A DNA stretch of 64,000 nucleotides from Catenulispora sp. EB89 (GCF_041261445.1 NZ_JBGCCU010000023.1:124001-188000), one strand, 5' to 3'. Counted from the first letter of the stretch, positions 26,931-35,784 are shown. The notes: generated by a model from the letters alone, not told the origin. Numbers and translations: made by a program.

Positions 26931-28097
26931 TCACGACGCGCTCCCGGAAACGAACCGGGGGAACGCTGCCGCCGTCAGGAAGCGCCCGTCCTTCTGCTCC
27001 ACCGTCAGCTCGCCGCCGTTGTCGGCCAGTCGTTGGCCGAGGATGGAGAGCCCGCCGAGCTCCGGCAGCGGCGTGTCCGGTGCGCCGTCGTTGGCGATGG
27101 CGATGCTCGACCGCGCCAGCGTGATCTGCACGCTGCTGGCCTGCGCGTGCCGCAGGATGTTGGTCGTCGTCTCGCGCAGGACCTGTCCCAGCAGCTCGCT
27201 GGCCCGCGTGTCCACCTCGCCTTCGCGCTCGACGCGCACCTGGATCCCCGCCGCCTCGAAGAGGTTCTTCGCGTTCTCCACCTCGCTGGAGAGGTTGAGC
27301 CGCCACTGCGCGTAGGCGAGTTCCTTGGTCTGGGCGATGGTGTCGCCCACGAGCGTGTGCATCTCCAGCAGTTCCTGGCGTACGCGCTCGGGATCGCTGT
27401 CCAGCAGCTTCTCGGCCAGCGCGATCTTGAGCTTCACCACGTGCAGCGTATGGCCCTGGATGTCGTGCAGATCGCTGGCGAACCGCATGCGCTCCCGGAC
27501 CACCGCCAGTTCCGCCTCGCGTTCCCGGGACTGTTCGAGCTCTGCGATCAGGTCGTAGATCCGCTGACTGGCGAACATCAGGCCGGTCACCACGACGACC
27601 ACGACCGTCGGGATGACGAGGTACTGGAGTACCACGCCCGGCCCGACGTGCGGGGCTACCAGCAGCCTGGTCGCGCCTGCGGCCGCGACGTACGCGGCCA
27701 GCAGCAGCCCCGCCGCGAGCCGGCGCCGCGGGCGCCCCGAGACCAGGGGGACGGTGGTCGGGCCGAGCACGGTGATGCCGTAGAACGCCGTCGGACAGTC
27801 GGCGAGCGCCCCGAACAGCCACACCCCGGCCGTGACGGCCAGGCAGGGGATCATGACGCGCCGGAAGTCGCCGGCCGTCCAGCGCTCCACGCCGACCAGC
27901 GTGGCGATCAGGCCCACGCTCAGGACCACGGCCTTCCACCAGGTCCGCCCGTCGATCACGACCAGCAGCACCCCGACGACGGCCAGCGGCGGGATCATGC
28001 TGGCGAGGTTGATCCGGCGCAACCGCTGGTGCGTCCCGCCGACCTGTGTGTGCATGTGCGACTTTCCGAGTTGAACAGCGGTTTCGCCCTCCAGCAT
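26931..28097 (-). CDS. Sensor histidine kinase (HisKA_3 type, DesK-like)
   Basis: 388 residues. Five or six transmembrane helices occupy about 33-175 and form a membrane sensor without a large extracellular domain. A coiled linker (YDLIAELEQSREREAELAVV) leads to the HisKA_3 phospho-acceptor His211 in SDLHDIQGHTLH. The ATPase domain has the N box around Asn313 (RETTTNILRHAQ) and the G-box region NDGAPDTPLPELGGLSILG. A start at 28055 (MHTQVGG, with GGAAAG upstream) is a credible alternative. This layout is the DesKR type that often senses membrane or antibiotic stress. Confidence 0.9.
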   Translation of the reverse strand: MLEGETAVQLGKSHMHTQVGGTHQRLRRINLASMIPPLAVVGVLLVVIDGRTWWKAVVLSVGLIATLVGVERWTAGDFRRVMIPCLAVTAGVWLFGALADCPTAFYGITVLGPTTVPLVSGRPRRRLAAGLLLAAYVAAAGATRLLVAPHVGPGVVLQYLVIPTVVVVVVTGLMFASQRIYDLIAELEQSREREAELAVVRERMRFASDLHDIQGHTLHVVKLKIALAEKLLDSDPERVRQELLEMHTLVGDTIAQTKELAYAQWRLNLSSEVENAKNLFEAAGIQVRVEREGEVDTRASELLGQVLRETTTNILRHAQASSVQITLARSSIAIANDGAPDTPLPELGGLSILGQRLADNGGELTVEQKDGRFLTAAAFPRFVSGSAS

Positions 28098-28119
28098 TCT
28101 TCACATCCCCGGACGCCGC

Positions 28120-28185
28120 CAGTGACGCCACGTCATGTCCGCCCCCGAAGGAATGTCACGGCCAGGTGGTGACGTGGCCTCACTG
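28120..28185. promoter_or_regulatory. 16-bp inverted repeat between two-component and ABC genes
   Basis: 28120-28135 (CAGTGACGCCACGTCA) and 28170-28185 are complementary at 15 of 16 positions, 34 bases apart. Further GTCAC/GTGAC half-sites lie between them. The pair spans the divergent promoter region and is a good candidate for response-regulator binding. Confidence 0.6.
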
Positions 28186-28218
28186 CCCGCGGACCGGCGC
28201 CGCTGGTGGGATCGGAGC

Positions 28219-29112
28219 ATGACCTCGACACCCGTCATCGACGTTGACCGGCTGAACCTCGCCTACGGCGACTTCCACGCGGTGAAGGACCTGTCCTTCC
28301 AGGTGGCGCCCGGTGAGCTCTACGCGCTGCTCGGTACGAACGGGGCCGGCAAGACCTCGGCCCTGGAGACGATCGAGGGCCACCGCGCCCCGACGTCCGG
28401 GACGGTGCGGGTGTTCGGGCGCAGCCCCCGCGACCGCCGCGCCGTGCGGCCCCGGATGGGAATCATGCTGCAGGAGAGCGGGTTCTCGCCGGACCTGACG
28501 GTGCGGGAGACCGTCCGGCTCGTCGGCCGGCTCACCGAGCGGACCGATCAGGTCGGCCGCGTGCTCGGCATCGTCGATCTCATGCCCAAGGCCACGACCA
28601 AGGTGTCCCAGCTCTCCGGCGGCGAGAAACGGCGGCTGGACTTCGCCACCGCGGTGTTCGGAACGCCGGAGCTGATCTTCCTCGACGAGCCCACCACCGG
28701 TCTGGACATCCAGTCCCGGGACGCGCTGTGGGAGGCCGTGGACAAGCTGCGCGAGGACGGATCCACCGTCGTGCTCACCACGCACTACCTCGAAGAGGCA
28801 CAGCAGCGCGCCGACCGCATCGGGCTGATGCACCAGGGCCGGCTGCACCGGGAGGGCACGGTGTCGGAGCTGACGCGGACGCTTCCGGCGACCATCAGCT
28901 TCGGTCTTCCGGACCGGGCCCCGGCGTCGCCACTGCCGCTCCTGGCGAAGCGCGAGCCCAACGGCACACACCTCATCGAGACCTTCGGCTTGCAGAAGGA
29001 CCTCCACACCCTGCTCGACTGGGCGGCGGCGAACGCGGTGGAGCTGCGGGACCTGCAGGCCGGGCCGACGCGGCTCGACGACGTGTTCCGCGCCATCGGC
29101 CACACCGCGTAG
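28219..29112 (+). CDS. ABC transporter ATP-binding protein (exporter, DrrA-like)
   Basis: 297 residues from ATG 28219 (MTSTPVIDVDRLNLAYGDFH); the frame continues to 28135 without conserved sequence. Walker A is GTNGAGKTS (39-47), the signature is QLSGGEKRR (131-139), Walker B is LIFLDEPTTGLD, and the H loop is VLTTHYLEEAQ. The C-terminal 80 residues form the usual regulatory extension of ABC-2 ATPases. Paired with the permease 75 bases downstream, it forms a two-gene exporter for a drug, lipid or peptide. Confidence 0.92.
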   Translation: MTSTPVIDVDRLNLAYGDFHAVKDLSFQVAPGELYALLGTNGAGKTSALETIEGHRAPTSGTVRVFGRSPRDRRAVRPRMGIMLQESGFSPDLTVRETVRLVGRLTERTDQVGRVLGIVDLMPKATTKVSQLSGGEKRRLDFATAVFGTPELIFLDEPTTGLDIQSRDALWEAVDKLREDGSTVVLTTHYLEEAQQRADRIGLMHQGRLHREGTVSELTRTLPATISFGLPDRAPASPLPLLAKREPNGTHLIETFGLQKDLHTLLDWAAANAVELRDLQAGPTRLDDVFRAIGHTA

Positions 29113-29187
29113 ACCGCGGCGCTCTCCAGCTTTTCCCGCTCTCTCAGACTCAGACCATCGCAGCCCTCTTCAGAACAGGACCCTCCC

Positions 29188-29907
29188 ATGCTTCCGATCG
29201 CTCGCGGCGAGCTGATCCAGATCTTCCGGAACCGTCTGGTCCTGGTGACCAGCCTCGTCCTGCCGATCGCGTTCGGCGCGATGTTCATCGGCCTGCACAA
29301 GACCTTCCAGCGCGTGGCGAGCCTGGGCTACATCGCGGCGATGGTGATGTTCTTCGTGGTGACGATCGGGCTCTACACCACCACCGTCACCACGCTGGCC
29401 GCGCGCCGGCAGAACCTCTTCCTGAAGCGGCTGCGGTCCACCGCGGCCGGTGACCGCGGCATCCTGGCCGGCCTGCTGCTCCCGATCGTCGTCATCACGC
29501 TGGTCCAGGTCGCGGTGATCCTGGCGGTGCTGGCCGCGGTGACCAGCCGGCCGAGCGACGTCGTCCTGCTGGTCCCGGCGGTCCTCGCCGCGGTGGCCAT
29601 GATGCTCGGCCTGGGCCTGGCCACCGCGGGACACACGAACTCGCCGGAGCACGCGCAGGTCACCACGATGCCGGTGATGATCGGCGTGCTGTCGGTGGCC
29701 GGCTGGGTGGGCGCCACCGGCACCCACAAGCTCGCGACGCTCAAGCGCCTGCTCCCCGGCGGCTCGGCGACCGAACTGGTCCTCAACGCCTGGAACGGCG
29801 GCGTCGCGGTGCGGGATTCGCTGATCCTGTTCGCCCCGACGCTGGCCTGGGTGGCCGTCGCCGTCGCGCTGGCCGGCCGCATGTTCCGATGGGAGCCGCG
29901 CCGGTAG
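29188..29907 (+). CDS. ABC-2 type transporter permease
   Basis: 239 residues with six predicted helices, beginning LPIARGELIQIFRNR with helices at LVLVTSLVLPIAFGAMFI, AAMVMFFVVTIGLY and others. The NLFLKRLRSTAAGDRGIL amphipathic segment matches ABC-2 permeases. It is shorter than DrrB and without a large extracellular loop, so it acts as a homodimer with the upstream ATPase. The neighbouring two-component system probably induces it. Confidence 0.88.
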   Translation: MLPIARGELIQIFRNRLVLVTSLVLPIAFGAMFIGLHKTFQRVASLGYIAAMVMFFVVTIGLYTTTVTTLAARRQNLFLKRLRSTAAGDRGILAGLLLPIVVITLVQVAVILAVLAAVTSRPSDVVLLVPAVLAAVAMMLGLGLATAGHTNSPEHAQVTTMPVMIGVLSVAGWVGATGTHKLATLKRLLPGGSATELVLNAWNGGVAVRDSLILFAPTLAWVAVAVALAGRMFRWEPRR

Positions 29908-29911
29908 CGCG

Positions 29912-30325
29912 TCAGCTCGACACGGTCATCCGCTCGTCGTAGCCGGTGTCGGGATTCACGACGCGGCCGGCGGCCCACCAGTTCTCGCGCGCCGTTTCCA
30001 GGACCACCAGCATGATGTCCTCCTCCGGCACGTCGGCGTACAGCCGCAGGTTCGCCACGATCGCCTGGAACAGCTCGGTCTTCTGCTCCGGCGTGCGCTG
30101 GTTGAACAAGAGCTGGATGAACATGGCGCGTTCGCCGTGGCGCCGCAGGCCGAACGCGACCGGCTGGATGACGAGGTCCTCCGGCGCGACCTCGTGGAAG
30201 ACGTGGAACTGATCGTCCTGGGGGATCTTCAGGACTTCCACCATGGACCTGTGGATGGCCTCGGAGACGAGGTGGCGGAACTCGGGAGTCGTTCCCTGGC
30301 GGAGATAGATGTTGATCAGAGGCAT
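29912..30325 (-). CDS. Tautomerase-family protein
   Basis: 137 residues beginning MPLINIYLRQG. Removal of Met would leave the catalytic N-terminal Pro typical of 4-oxalocrotonate tautomerase/MIF-like enzymes. The length and sequence (VLKIPQDDQFHVFHEVAPEDL and ENWWAAGRVVNPDTGYDER) resemble the longer subgroup with two fused beta-alpha-beta units. The substrate is unknown. It is divergent from a LysR regulator 70 bases away, which probably controls it. Confidence 0.85.
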   Translation of the reverse strand: MPLINIYLRQGTTPEFRHLVSEAIHRSMVEVLKIPQDDQFHVFHEVAPEDLVIQPVAFGLRRHGERAMFIQLLFNQRTPEQKTELFQAIVANLRLYADVPEEDIMLVVLETARENWWAAGRVVNPDTGYDERMTVSS

Positions 30326-30350
30326 GCTTCGACGCTAGGGACCGCAGCGG

Positions 30351-30367
30351 CATTCCGCCACCGAATG
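30351..30367. promoter_or_regulatory. LysR-type binding motif in the tautomerase/LysR intergenic space
   Basis: CATTC-N7-GAATG is a perfect dyad that fits the T-N11-A rule for LysR-type operators. It is located 26-42 bases upstream of the tautomerase start and 29-45 bases upstream of the LysR start. Confidence 0.6.
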
Positions 30368-30395
30368 TCCTTCATGCTGGATATGCTGTTTGGTC

Positions 30396-31304
30396 ATGGA
30401 CGTGACGTTGCTCGGCCTGCGGGTGCTGCGCGAGATCGCCGAGCGGGGCACCTTCACGGCGGCCGGGGAGGCGCTGGGATACACGCAGTCGGCCGTCTCC
30501 CGGCAGGTGGCCGCGTTGGAACAGGCCACCGAGGCCCGGCTGTTCGACCGTTATCCCGGCGGCGTGCGGTTGACCGCCGAGGGGCGCGCGCTGCTGCGGC
30601 ACGCCGTGATCGCGCTGGACGCCCTGGACGCGGCGGACCGGGAGCTGCGCGGCGAGCAGGACGACACCGGCCGGGTCCGCCTCGGCTTCATCCCGGCCGC
30701 CGGAGCCGCCATCGTGGCCCGCGCGCTGGCGGTCCTGCGCCGCGAACGCCCGCAGATCGAGGTCTCCACCCGCGAGGGCACCACGCCGTCGTTGGTGCGG
30801 GCGCTGCGCACCGGCGCCCTCGACCTCGCGCTGCTGTCCTCCCGGCCGCCGTTCCGCTCGCCGGACACCGACGATCCGCCGCTGCATGTGGAGCCGTTGC
30901 TGGAGGACCGCCTGGTCCTGGCGGTGCCCGCGGACGGCAGGTTCGCCGACCGTGCCACGGTCACCACCGACGAGCTCGCCGGCCAGACCTGGATCGCCAG
31001 CCTGGCCGGCATCGACGAGCCCTTGCTCGGCATCTGGCCGGGACTGCCCGGGCGGCCCCGCGCGCAGCACGCGGCGCGCGACTGGCTGACCAAGCTGCAC
31101 CTGGTCGCGGCCGGCGTCGGCGTCACGACCGTGCCGTCGACGCTGCTGTCCGCGATCCCGCCGGGCGTTCGCCTCGTCGGTATCGAGGGGGTCCCCGACG
31201 AACGGCGCCGTGTCAGCCTCGTGCGTCTGCCCGGCCCCACCACGCCGGCGACGGACGCCCTCGCCCACGCGCTCCGCCAGCAGGCCGCCGAACTCGCGGA
31301 GTAG
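30396..31304 (+). CDS. LysR-family transcriptional regulator
   Basis: 302 residues. The N-terminal winged HTH (LLGLRVLREIAERGTFTAAGEALGYTQSAV in sequence, then SRQVAALEQ) is canonical LysR. The C-terminal part is the periplasmic-binding-protein-like effector domain (GRVRLGFIPAAGAAIVARAL, GALDLALLSSRPP, GVGVTTVPSTLL). ATG 30396 is chosen over TTG 30390. No strong ribosome-binding site is visible. It probably regulates the divergent tautomerase gene and itself. The effector is unknown. Confidence 0.88.
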   Translation: MDVTLLGLRVLREIAERGTFTAAGEALGYTQSAVSRQVAALEQATEARLFDRYPGGVRLTAEGRALLRHAVIALDALDAADRELRGEQDDTGRVRLGFIPAAGAAIVARALAVLRRERPQIEVSTREGTTPSLVRALRTGALDLALLSSRPPFRSPDTDDPPLHVEPLLEDRLVLAVPADGRFADRATVTTDELAGQTWIASLAGIDEPLLGIWPGLPGRPRAQHAARDWLTKLHLVAAGVGVTTVPSTLLSAIPPGVRLVGIEGVPDERRRVSLVRLPGPTTPATDALAHALRQQAAELAE

Positions 31305-31405
31305 GGCCCGGCGGAACGGCGACGGCGGGCCCGCGAGCCCTCAGGCCCGCGAACCCGCCGCGATCAAACGGTGTCAGCCGTCATCCGGCGATCACTCAGC
31401 CGGCG

Positions 31406-34400
31406 TCACGGATAACTCGTCACGTCCACCGCCGAGGTGTTGCTCGGTGTCGGGCCGCCGACGCCGTTGATCACGTTCGCGATCGATCCGGCGTTGGTGA
31501 TCGAGACCGTCACCAGGTCGTGCCAGCTGGCGCCGGAGGCCTCCGAGGTGAAGGCGTTGTCCGACACGATGCCGTTGTTCGTGCTGAAGAAGCAGTAGAC
31601 GCCGAGGCCGTAGCCCTGGAATCCGGTGGCCGAGCCGGACACGTCGAACGAGGGGAACCCGCGGGCCCCGTTGTCCGACCACGAGCCCTGATCGGGCACG
31701 TCGTACGGCATCTCGCTCTGGTAGAAGTAGTCCCGCCCGCCGCTGCCGTTCCACTGCGTTTGGACCGCCTGGTAGTGCTCGACGGCCAGGCCGTACATCG
31801 AGACGTTGGCGCCGTTGACCACCAAACCGTTCGCGGCGGTGTTGGTGTTCCAGCCGACGGTCCCGCCGTTGCCGTGGTCGGCGCGCCACAGCCACAGGTC
31901 GTCGCCGATCACGTTGGAGCTGTTGACCACCACCGTCTGCGTGGCCCGGCCGACCGTCGCGCCGCCGATGCGGGCGAACACGTCGGACAGCACGGTCGGG
32001 TCGCCGGCGTGGCTCGCGCTCGAACCGGACGGTCCGATCTGCACCAGCACCTGCGAGTTCGTGGTGCCGGCGTCGAAGATGAGCCCGCCGATGTGGACGC
32101 CGTCGACGTCCGAGGTGGACAGGATCGTGTTGCCGCCGTTGGACACCAGCGTGGCCAGGCCCAGCCCGAGCACGACGGTGTCCGGCCGGGTCACGTTGAT
32201 GGTGCCGTTGATCTGGTAGATGCCCGGGGTGAACAGCAGGTTCTTCCCCGAGGCGAGTGCGGAGTTGATCGTCGCCACGCTGTCGCCGGGCTTCGCGATG
32301 TAGAAGGAGCTGATCGGCAGCGAGCTGCCGGGGGTGTTGCCGTTGCTCCAGCTCGTGCCCGACCGGTTGGCCTGGTTGCCCGGCACGAACACGTTGTAGT
32401 TCCCGGAGCCGTCGACGTACAGGTACGGCTTCTCCGAGATGGTCGGCGTGGTCCCGACCGAGGTGTCCGGCGGGCTCGGGAAGCTGGTACCGGGAACCCC
32501 GGTCGACCCGGTGAACACCATGTTCCAGTTCGCGCCGCTCCAGCTGCCGAACTGGTCGTTCCGGGACATGTACTGCTGCTGGCTGCCGGAGTTCACCTGG
32601 CCGGTGACCACCGAGTCGCCGACGAAGCCGCCGGAGGAGTAGCCGTTGAGCGACAGCTCCAGGTTACCGTTGATGTTCATCCGGCGCAGCGGGGTGGCCT
32701 GCGAGGTGGCCCACACCGTGTCGCCGGAGGACGGGCTGTCCGTCAGGTTCTCGGCGTCGCGCCAGAAGTTGATGGTCGCGTTGCCGCCGTTCCAGTTGGC
32801 GTCCGCGTGCACGCCGCCGCCGTCGATGGTGGTCTGCGTCGGGGACTGCCCGAGGCCGAGCACCTGGGTGTAGAAGCCGACCGGGACGTCCACGTTGTAC
32901 GTGCCCGGCTTGAACAGCAGGGCGTAGCGGCCGGTGCCCATCTCGCTGCTCTGCTGCGAGTTGAAGACCGAGTTGATCTGGTTCTGGATCGTCGAGGACG
33001 ACATCGACGGGTCGAAGACGAACACGTTCGGACCGAAGTCCGGCGTGCCGCCGCAGCTGGTCCCGCAGCCGCCGGTGGGGACCACGAGGCTGAACGCCTG
33101 CGCGCCGGTGCCGTTGCAGGTGTTCTGGTCCAGCTGCGTGCCGCTCGCCGTTGAGGCGCCGGGGGTGTCGACGCAGAGCTTGGAGTTGTCGGCGACGAAG
33201 GTGTAGTCGCCGTTGGACTGCAGATTGGCCGCGAACAGCTCGTTGGTGTTGCTGGTGCCGCCGTACTGCCAGGTCTGGAGCAGGGCGCCGGCCGCGGTGG
33301 CCGTCACCCCTCCGGTGATGTTCCAGCTCTCGCCGCCGGACTGCGCGTTCTGGTTCAGCACCTCGTACTCGCCGGTCGCCACCGAGACGAACTGCCACAG
33401 CTGGCTCGACGCGCCGGTGCACGTCGCCTGCTGCACGGCGGTGCCGTCTGCGGTCCCGCTGTTCGCCGCGCTCGCGCACAGACCGGAGTTCTGGTTGACC
33501 ACTTCGTACCAGGCCGAGCTGTCGATCCCGGCGGTGGCGACCGTGAGGTCGTTGATGTTCCAGCCGCCGTTGTCCTGGAAGATCGTCAGCGTCTGCTGGC
33601 CGGCCGGCAGCGTGACGCTCGCCGACACGGTGGTCCAGTTCTGCCAGCCGCCGGTCGCCGGGACGTTGATGTTGCCGGAGAGGTTGGTCCCCGCGCTGTT
33701 GGCGATGTGCAGGCCGTCGGTCACGGCGTTCTGCGCGGCCAGTCGTACCCCGACCGAGTACGTGCCCGCGGATGCGACGTTGACCGTGTACTTGAACCAC
33801 TGGCCGCTCGCGGTCCACCCGACGTCGTATCCGCCGCCGGTGTCCGTGGTCGCTTCCAGGTCCACGCCGTCGGTGCGGTAGCTGTTGGCGGACCCGTTGG
33901 TGCTGGTGACGTTGTAGGCCACGCCTTGGCCGCCGGTGTCGTAGTTCTCGGCCTGGAGGGTGCCGGGTAGCGCGGCGGCCGTCCCGCCGTAGGGGCCCTC
34001 ACCGCTGGCCGTGCTGGCGAAGGAGAAGCTGTTGAGATTCCAGCCGCCGTTGTCCTGGTACACGGTCAGCGTCTGCTGCCCGGCCGCGAGCGTGACGCTG
34101 GTCGTCACGGTGACCCAGGTCTGCCAGCCGCCGGTGGCCGGCACGTTCACCGCGCCCGACAGGTTCGTCCCGGCGGCGTTGGCGATGTGCAGGCCGTCGG
34201 TCACGCCGTTCGGCGAGGCGAGTCTGAGGCTGACCGTGTAGGTCCCGGCCGAAGCCGCCTTCACGGTGTAGTCGAACCACTGGCCGGTCGCGGTCCAGCC
34301 GACGTCATCGCCGCCGCCGGTGTCCGTGGTGGCTTCCAGGTCCACGCCGTCGGTGCGGTAGCTGTTGGCCGACCCGTTGGTGCTGGTGACGTTGTAGGCC

Positions 34401-34645
34401 ACACCCTGGCCGCCGGTGTCGTAGTTCTCGGCCTGGACCGTGCCGGGTATCGCGGCAGCCGTCCCGCCGAACGGGCTGCTGCCCGCCGCGTGCGCGACGG
34501 ACGGCGCGCCGGTCACCGCCAGGGCCGAGATCATCGCCAGGCCGAGGGCCGCGCGTCCGGCACTGCCGGCCCGACCGGCACCGCCGGCTCGACGCCGTTT
34601 CGCAGGACCGCGCGCGAACAGTCGCGTGATGCGCAAGTGTCTCAT
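31406..34645 (-). CDS. Secreted multidomain protein: two CBM6-like modules, ricin-type lectin, tandem beta-helix
   Basis: 1079 residues. The first 54 form a signal peptide with a long Arg-rich n-region. Two near-identical CBM6-like modules follow (about 55-210 and 215-370, VQAENYDTGGQGVAYN and LQAENYDTGGQGVAYN). A ricin-B lectin domain occupies about 375-530 (QNSGLCASAANSGTADG, NSKLCVDTPGAS). The C-terminal half has two pectate-lyase-like beta-helix openings, YALLFKPGTYNVDVPVGFY and NLLFTPGIYQINGTINVTR, as in GH55-type or related polysaccharide-active enzymes. Catalytic residues cannot be named. A role in extracellular polysaccharide binding or cleavage is inferred from the modules. Confidence 0.8.
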   Translation of the reverse strand: MRHLRITRLFARGPAKRRRAGGAGRAGSAGRAALGLAMISALAVTGAPSVAHAAGSSPFGGTAAAIPGTVQAENYDTGGQGVAYNVTSTNGSANSYRTDGVDLEATTDTGGGDDVGWTATGQWFDYTVKAASAGTYTVSLRLASPNGVTDGLHIANAAGTNLSGAVNVPATGGWQTWVTVTTSVTLAAGQQTLTVYQDNGGWNLNSFSFASTASGEGPYGGTAAALPGTLQAENYDTGGQGVAYNVTSTNGSANSYRTDGVDLEATTDTGGGYDVGWTASGQWFKYTVNVASAGTYSVGVRLAAQNAVTDGLHIANSAGTNLSGNINVPATGGWQNWTTVSASVTLPAGQQTLTIFQDNGGWNINDLTVATAGIDSSAWYEVVNQNSGLCASAANSGTADGTAVQQATCTGASSQLWQFVSVATGEYEVLNQNAQSGGESWNITGGVTATAAGALLQTWQYGGTSNTNELFAANLQSNGDYTFVADNSKLCVDTPGASTASGTQLDQNTCNGTGAQAFSLVVPTGGCGTSCGGTPDFGPNVFVFDPSMSSSTIQNQINSVFNSQQSSEMGTGRYALLFKPGTYNVDVPVGFYTQVLGLGQSPTQTTIDGGGVHADANWNGGNATINFWRDAENLTDSPSSGDTVWATSQATPLRRMNINGNLELSLNGYSSGGFVGDSVVTGQVNSGSQQQYMSRNDQFGSWSGANWNMVFTGSTGVPGTSFPSPPDTSVGTTPTISEKPYLYVDGSGNYNVFVPGNQANRSGTSWSNGNTPGSSLPISSFYIAKPGDSVATINSALASGKNLLFTPGIYQINGTINVTRPDTVVLGLGLATLVSNGGNTILSTSDVDGVHIGGLIFDAGTTNSQVLVQIGPSGSSASHAGDPTVLSDVFARIGGATVGRATQTVVVNSSNVIGDDLWLWRADHGNGGTVGWNTNTAANGLVVNGANVSMYGLAVEHYQAVQTQWNGSGGRDYFYQSEMPYDVPDQGSWSDNGARGFPSFDVSGSATGFQGYGLGVYCFFSTNNGIVSDNAFTSEASGASWHDLVTVSITNAGSIANVINGVGGPTPSNTSAVDVTSYP
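33510..34490 (-). repeat. Tandem duplication of the CBM6-like module
   Basis: Two in-frame copies of about 480 bases lie head to tail. The stretches 33841-33960 and 34321-34440 are nearly identical in DNA, and the rest is 75-85% similar by eye. This indicates a recent intragenic duplication or gene conversion. Confidence 0.8.
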
Positions 34646-35262
34646 CTTCTCCCGCCTTGTACTGGTTTGTCCTTCGTGGGGTGGAGCAGGCTGAGATCGC
34701 CACGTGGCTTGAGGGAGAGACGGGCCGTTTCACGGCACCCACGCGGAGGAGCGCTGGGCATCACCGGCCGCACCCGGTGCGAACTAGGGCTTGCAGGCGA
34801 CTCGCCTGTGGGGGAGGGCGAGCCAGGTGACGGACTTGTTTCAGGACGTGGGCAACCCTTATTTCACGACGTGATTGAACTCGCGTTCCGGGGACTCGTC
34901 AAGACGTCGGCGCCGCCGGGGCCACCCGCGTTGAGGAGACCTTGAGCATCACATGACACTGCGTCATGCCGCGATGGCACGGGAGGCTGCGCGCGTGTCT
35001 CAGCGAACTCACTGCGAACTCCAGCGAGATCGTGAGTATCGGCACACACTCTGACGAGTGAGCGCCACTCTCGTGAACCCGACAAACCACCCGCTGAGCG
35101 GCCGCGATCGACCGGCTCCGGCCCCGGGTCACCGGCCCCTCGGCCCGTATTGCTCCCTTTTCGTGATCAGAGTGGCGGCTGCGACGGCGTACTGTCGTGA
35201 TGTCGGTACGGCTCGACCACTCGGTCAGGGGCCGGCCGTCACCCCACAGGAGGCTCCAGACG
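34646..35262. other. 617-base gene-free region upstream of rbpA
   Basis: I see no convincing coding sequence here. It contains a CAGGCGA-C-TCGCCTG palindrome (34794-34808) and a CATGAC-N5-GTCATG palindrome (34952-34968). These could be regulatory for the divergent secreted protein or for rbpA. No clear sigma-R type promoter (GGAAT/GTT) was found by eye. Confidence 0.5.
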
Positions 35263-35598
35263 ATGGCTCGAAGCAGCGGCATCCGTGGCAGCAGGATCGG
35301 CGCGGGACCGATGGGTGAGTCCGAACGCGGCAACACGGTCGAGCAGGTCACCGTGACTTTCTGGTGCGCCAGCGGCCACGTGACGCGGCCGGTCTTCGCG
35401 GTCACGGCGACGGTCCCGGAGACCTGGGAGTGCCAGGCCTGCGGCCAGCCCGCCGGCCCGGACCCCGAGAACCCGCCGAGCGCGGCGCTGGCGGCTCCCT
35501 TCAAGAGTCACCTGGAATACGTTCGCGAGCGGCGTACCGACGCCGACGCGGAGATCCTTTTGGCCGAGGCCCTGTCGAAGCTGCGCGGGGGTTCGTGA
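35263..35598 (+). CDS. rbpA: RNA polymerase-binding protein RbpA
   Basis: An actinobacterial transcription factor that binds the principal sigma factor and RNA polymerase and stabilises open complexes. 111 residues starting MARSSGIRGSRIGAGPMG, the conserved N-terminal tail, with AGGAGG ten bases upstream of ATG 35263. The Zn-associated core is present as VTVTFWCASGHVTRPVFA and WECQACGQPAGPD, with Cys at CASGH and CQAC. The C-terminal sigma-interaction domain has KSHLEYVRERRT. Length matches the family. It stands alone, which is usual. Confidence 0.96.
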   Translation: MARSSGIRGSRIGAGPMGESERGNTVEQVTVTFWCASGHVTRPVFAVTATVPETWECQACGQPAGPDPENPPSAALAAPFKSHLEYVRERRTDADAEILLAEALSKLRGGS

Positions 35599-35668
35599 GC
35601 TGAGTCCGGCGGTGGCCGTGGCAGTCGGTGGTGTGGCTGCGCCGTGACGGCGGGTCCTGACAGCCGGC

Positions 35669-35709
35669 CGTGTCAGCGGTCGTGTCAGGACGCCGTCAGA
35701 CCGGCGTCA
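35669..35709 (+). promoter_or_regulatory. Four phased direct repeats upstream of the DUF4097 gene
   Basis: Heptamers CGTGTCA, CGTGTCA, GCCGTCA and GGCGTCA start at 35669, 35681, 35692 and 35703, a 12-11-11 base period. This geometry is typical of SARP/OmpR-family binding sites. A partly overlapping 9-bp inverted repeat, GTCCTGACA (35654-35662) with TGTCAGGAC (35683-35691), is also present. Confidence 0.55.
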
Positions 35710-35784
35710 GCGCCCCCGCCGACAGTGGATGCGTGAGGGCGGGCCGGACAGGCCCGCCGAGGTGAAACCACCAAGGAGCGCATC

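Noticed and set aside
35140-35200. TTGCTC and TACTGT near rbpA as a promoter pair
   Set aside because: Their spacing is 34 bases, far from any normal promoter geometry.
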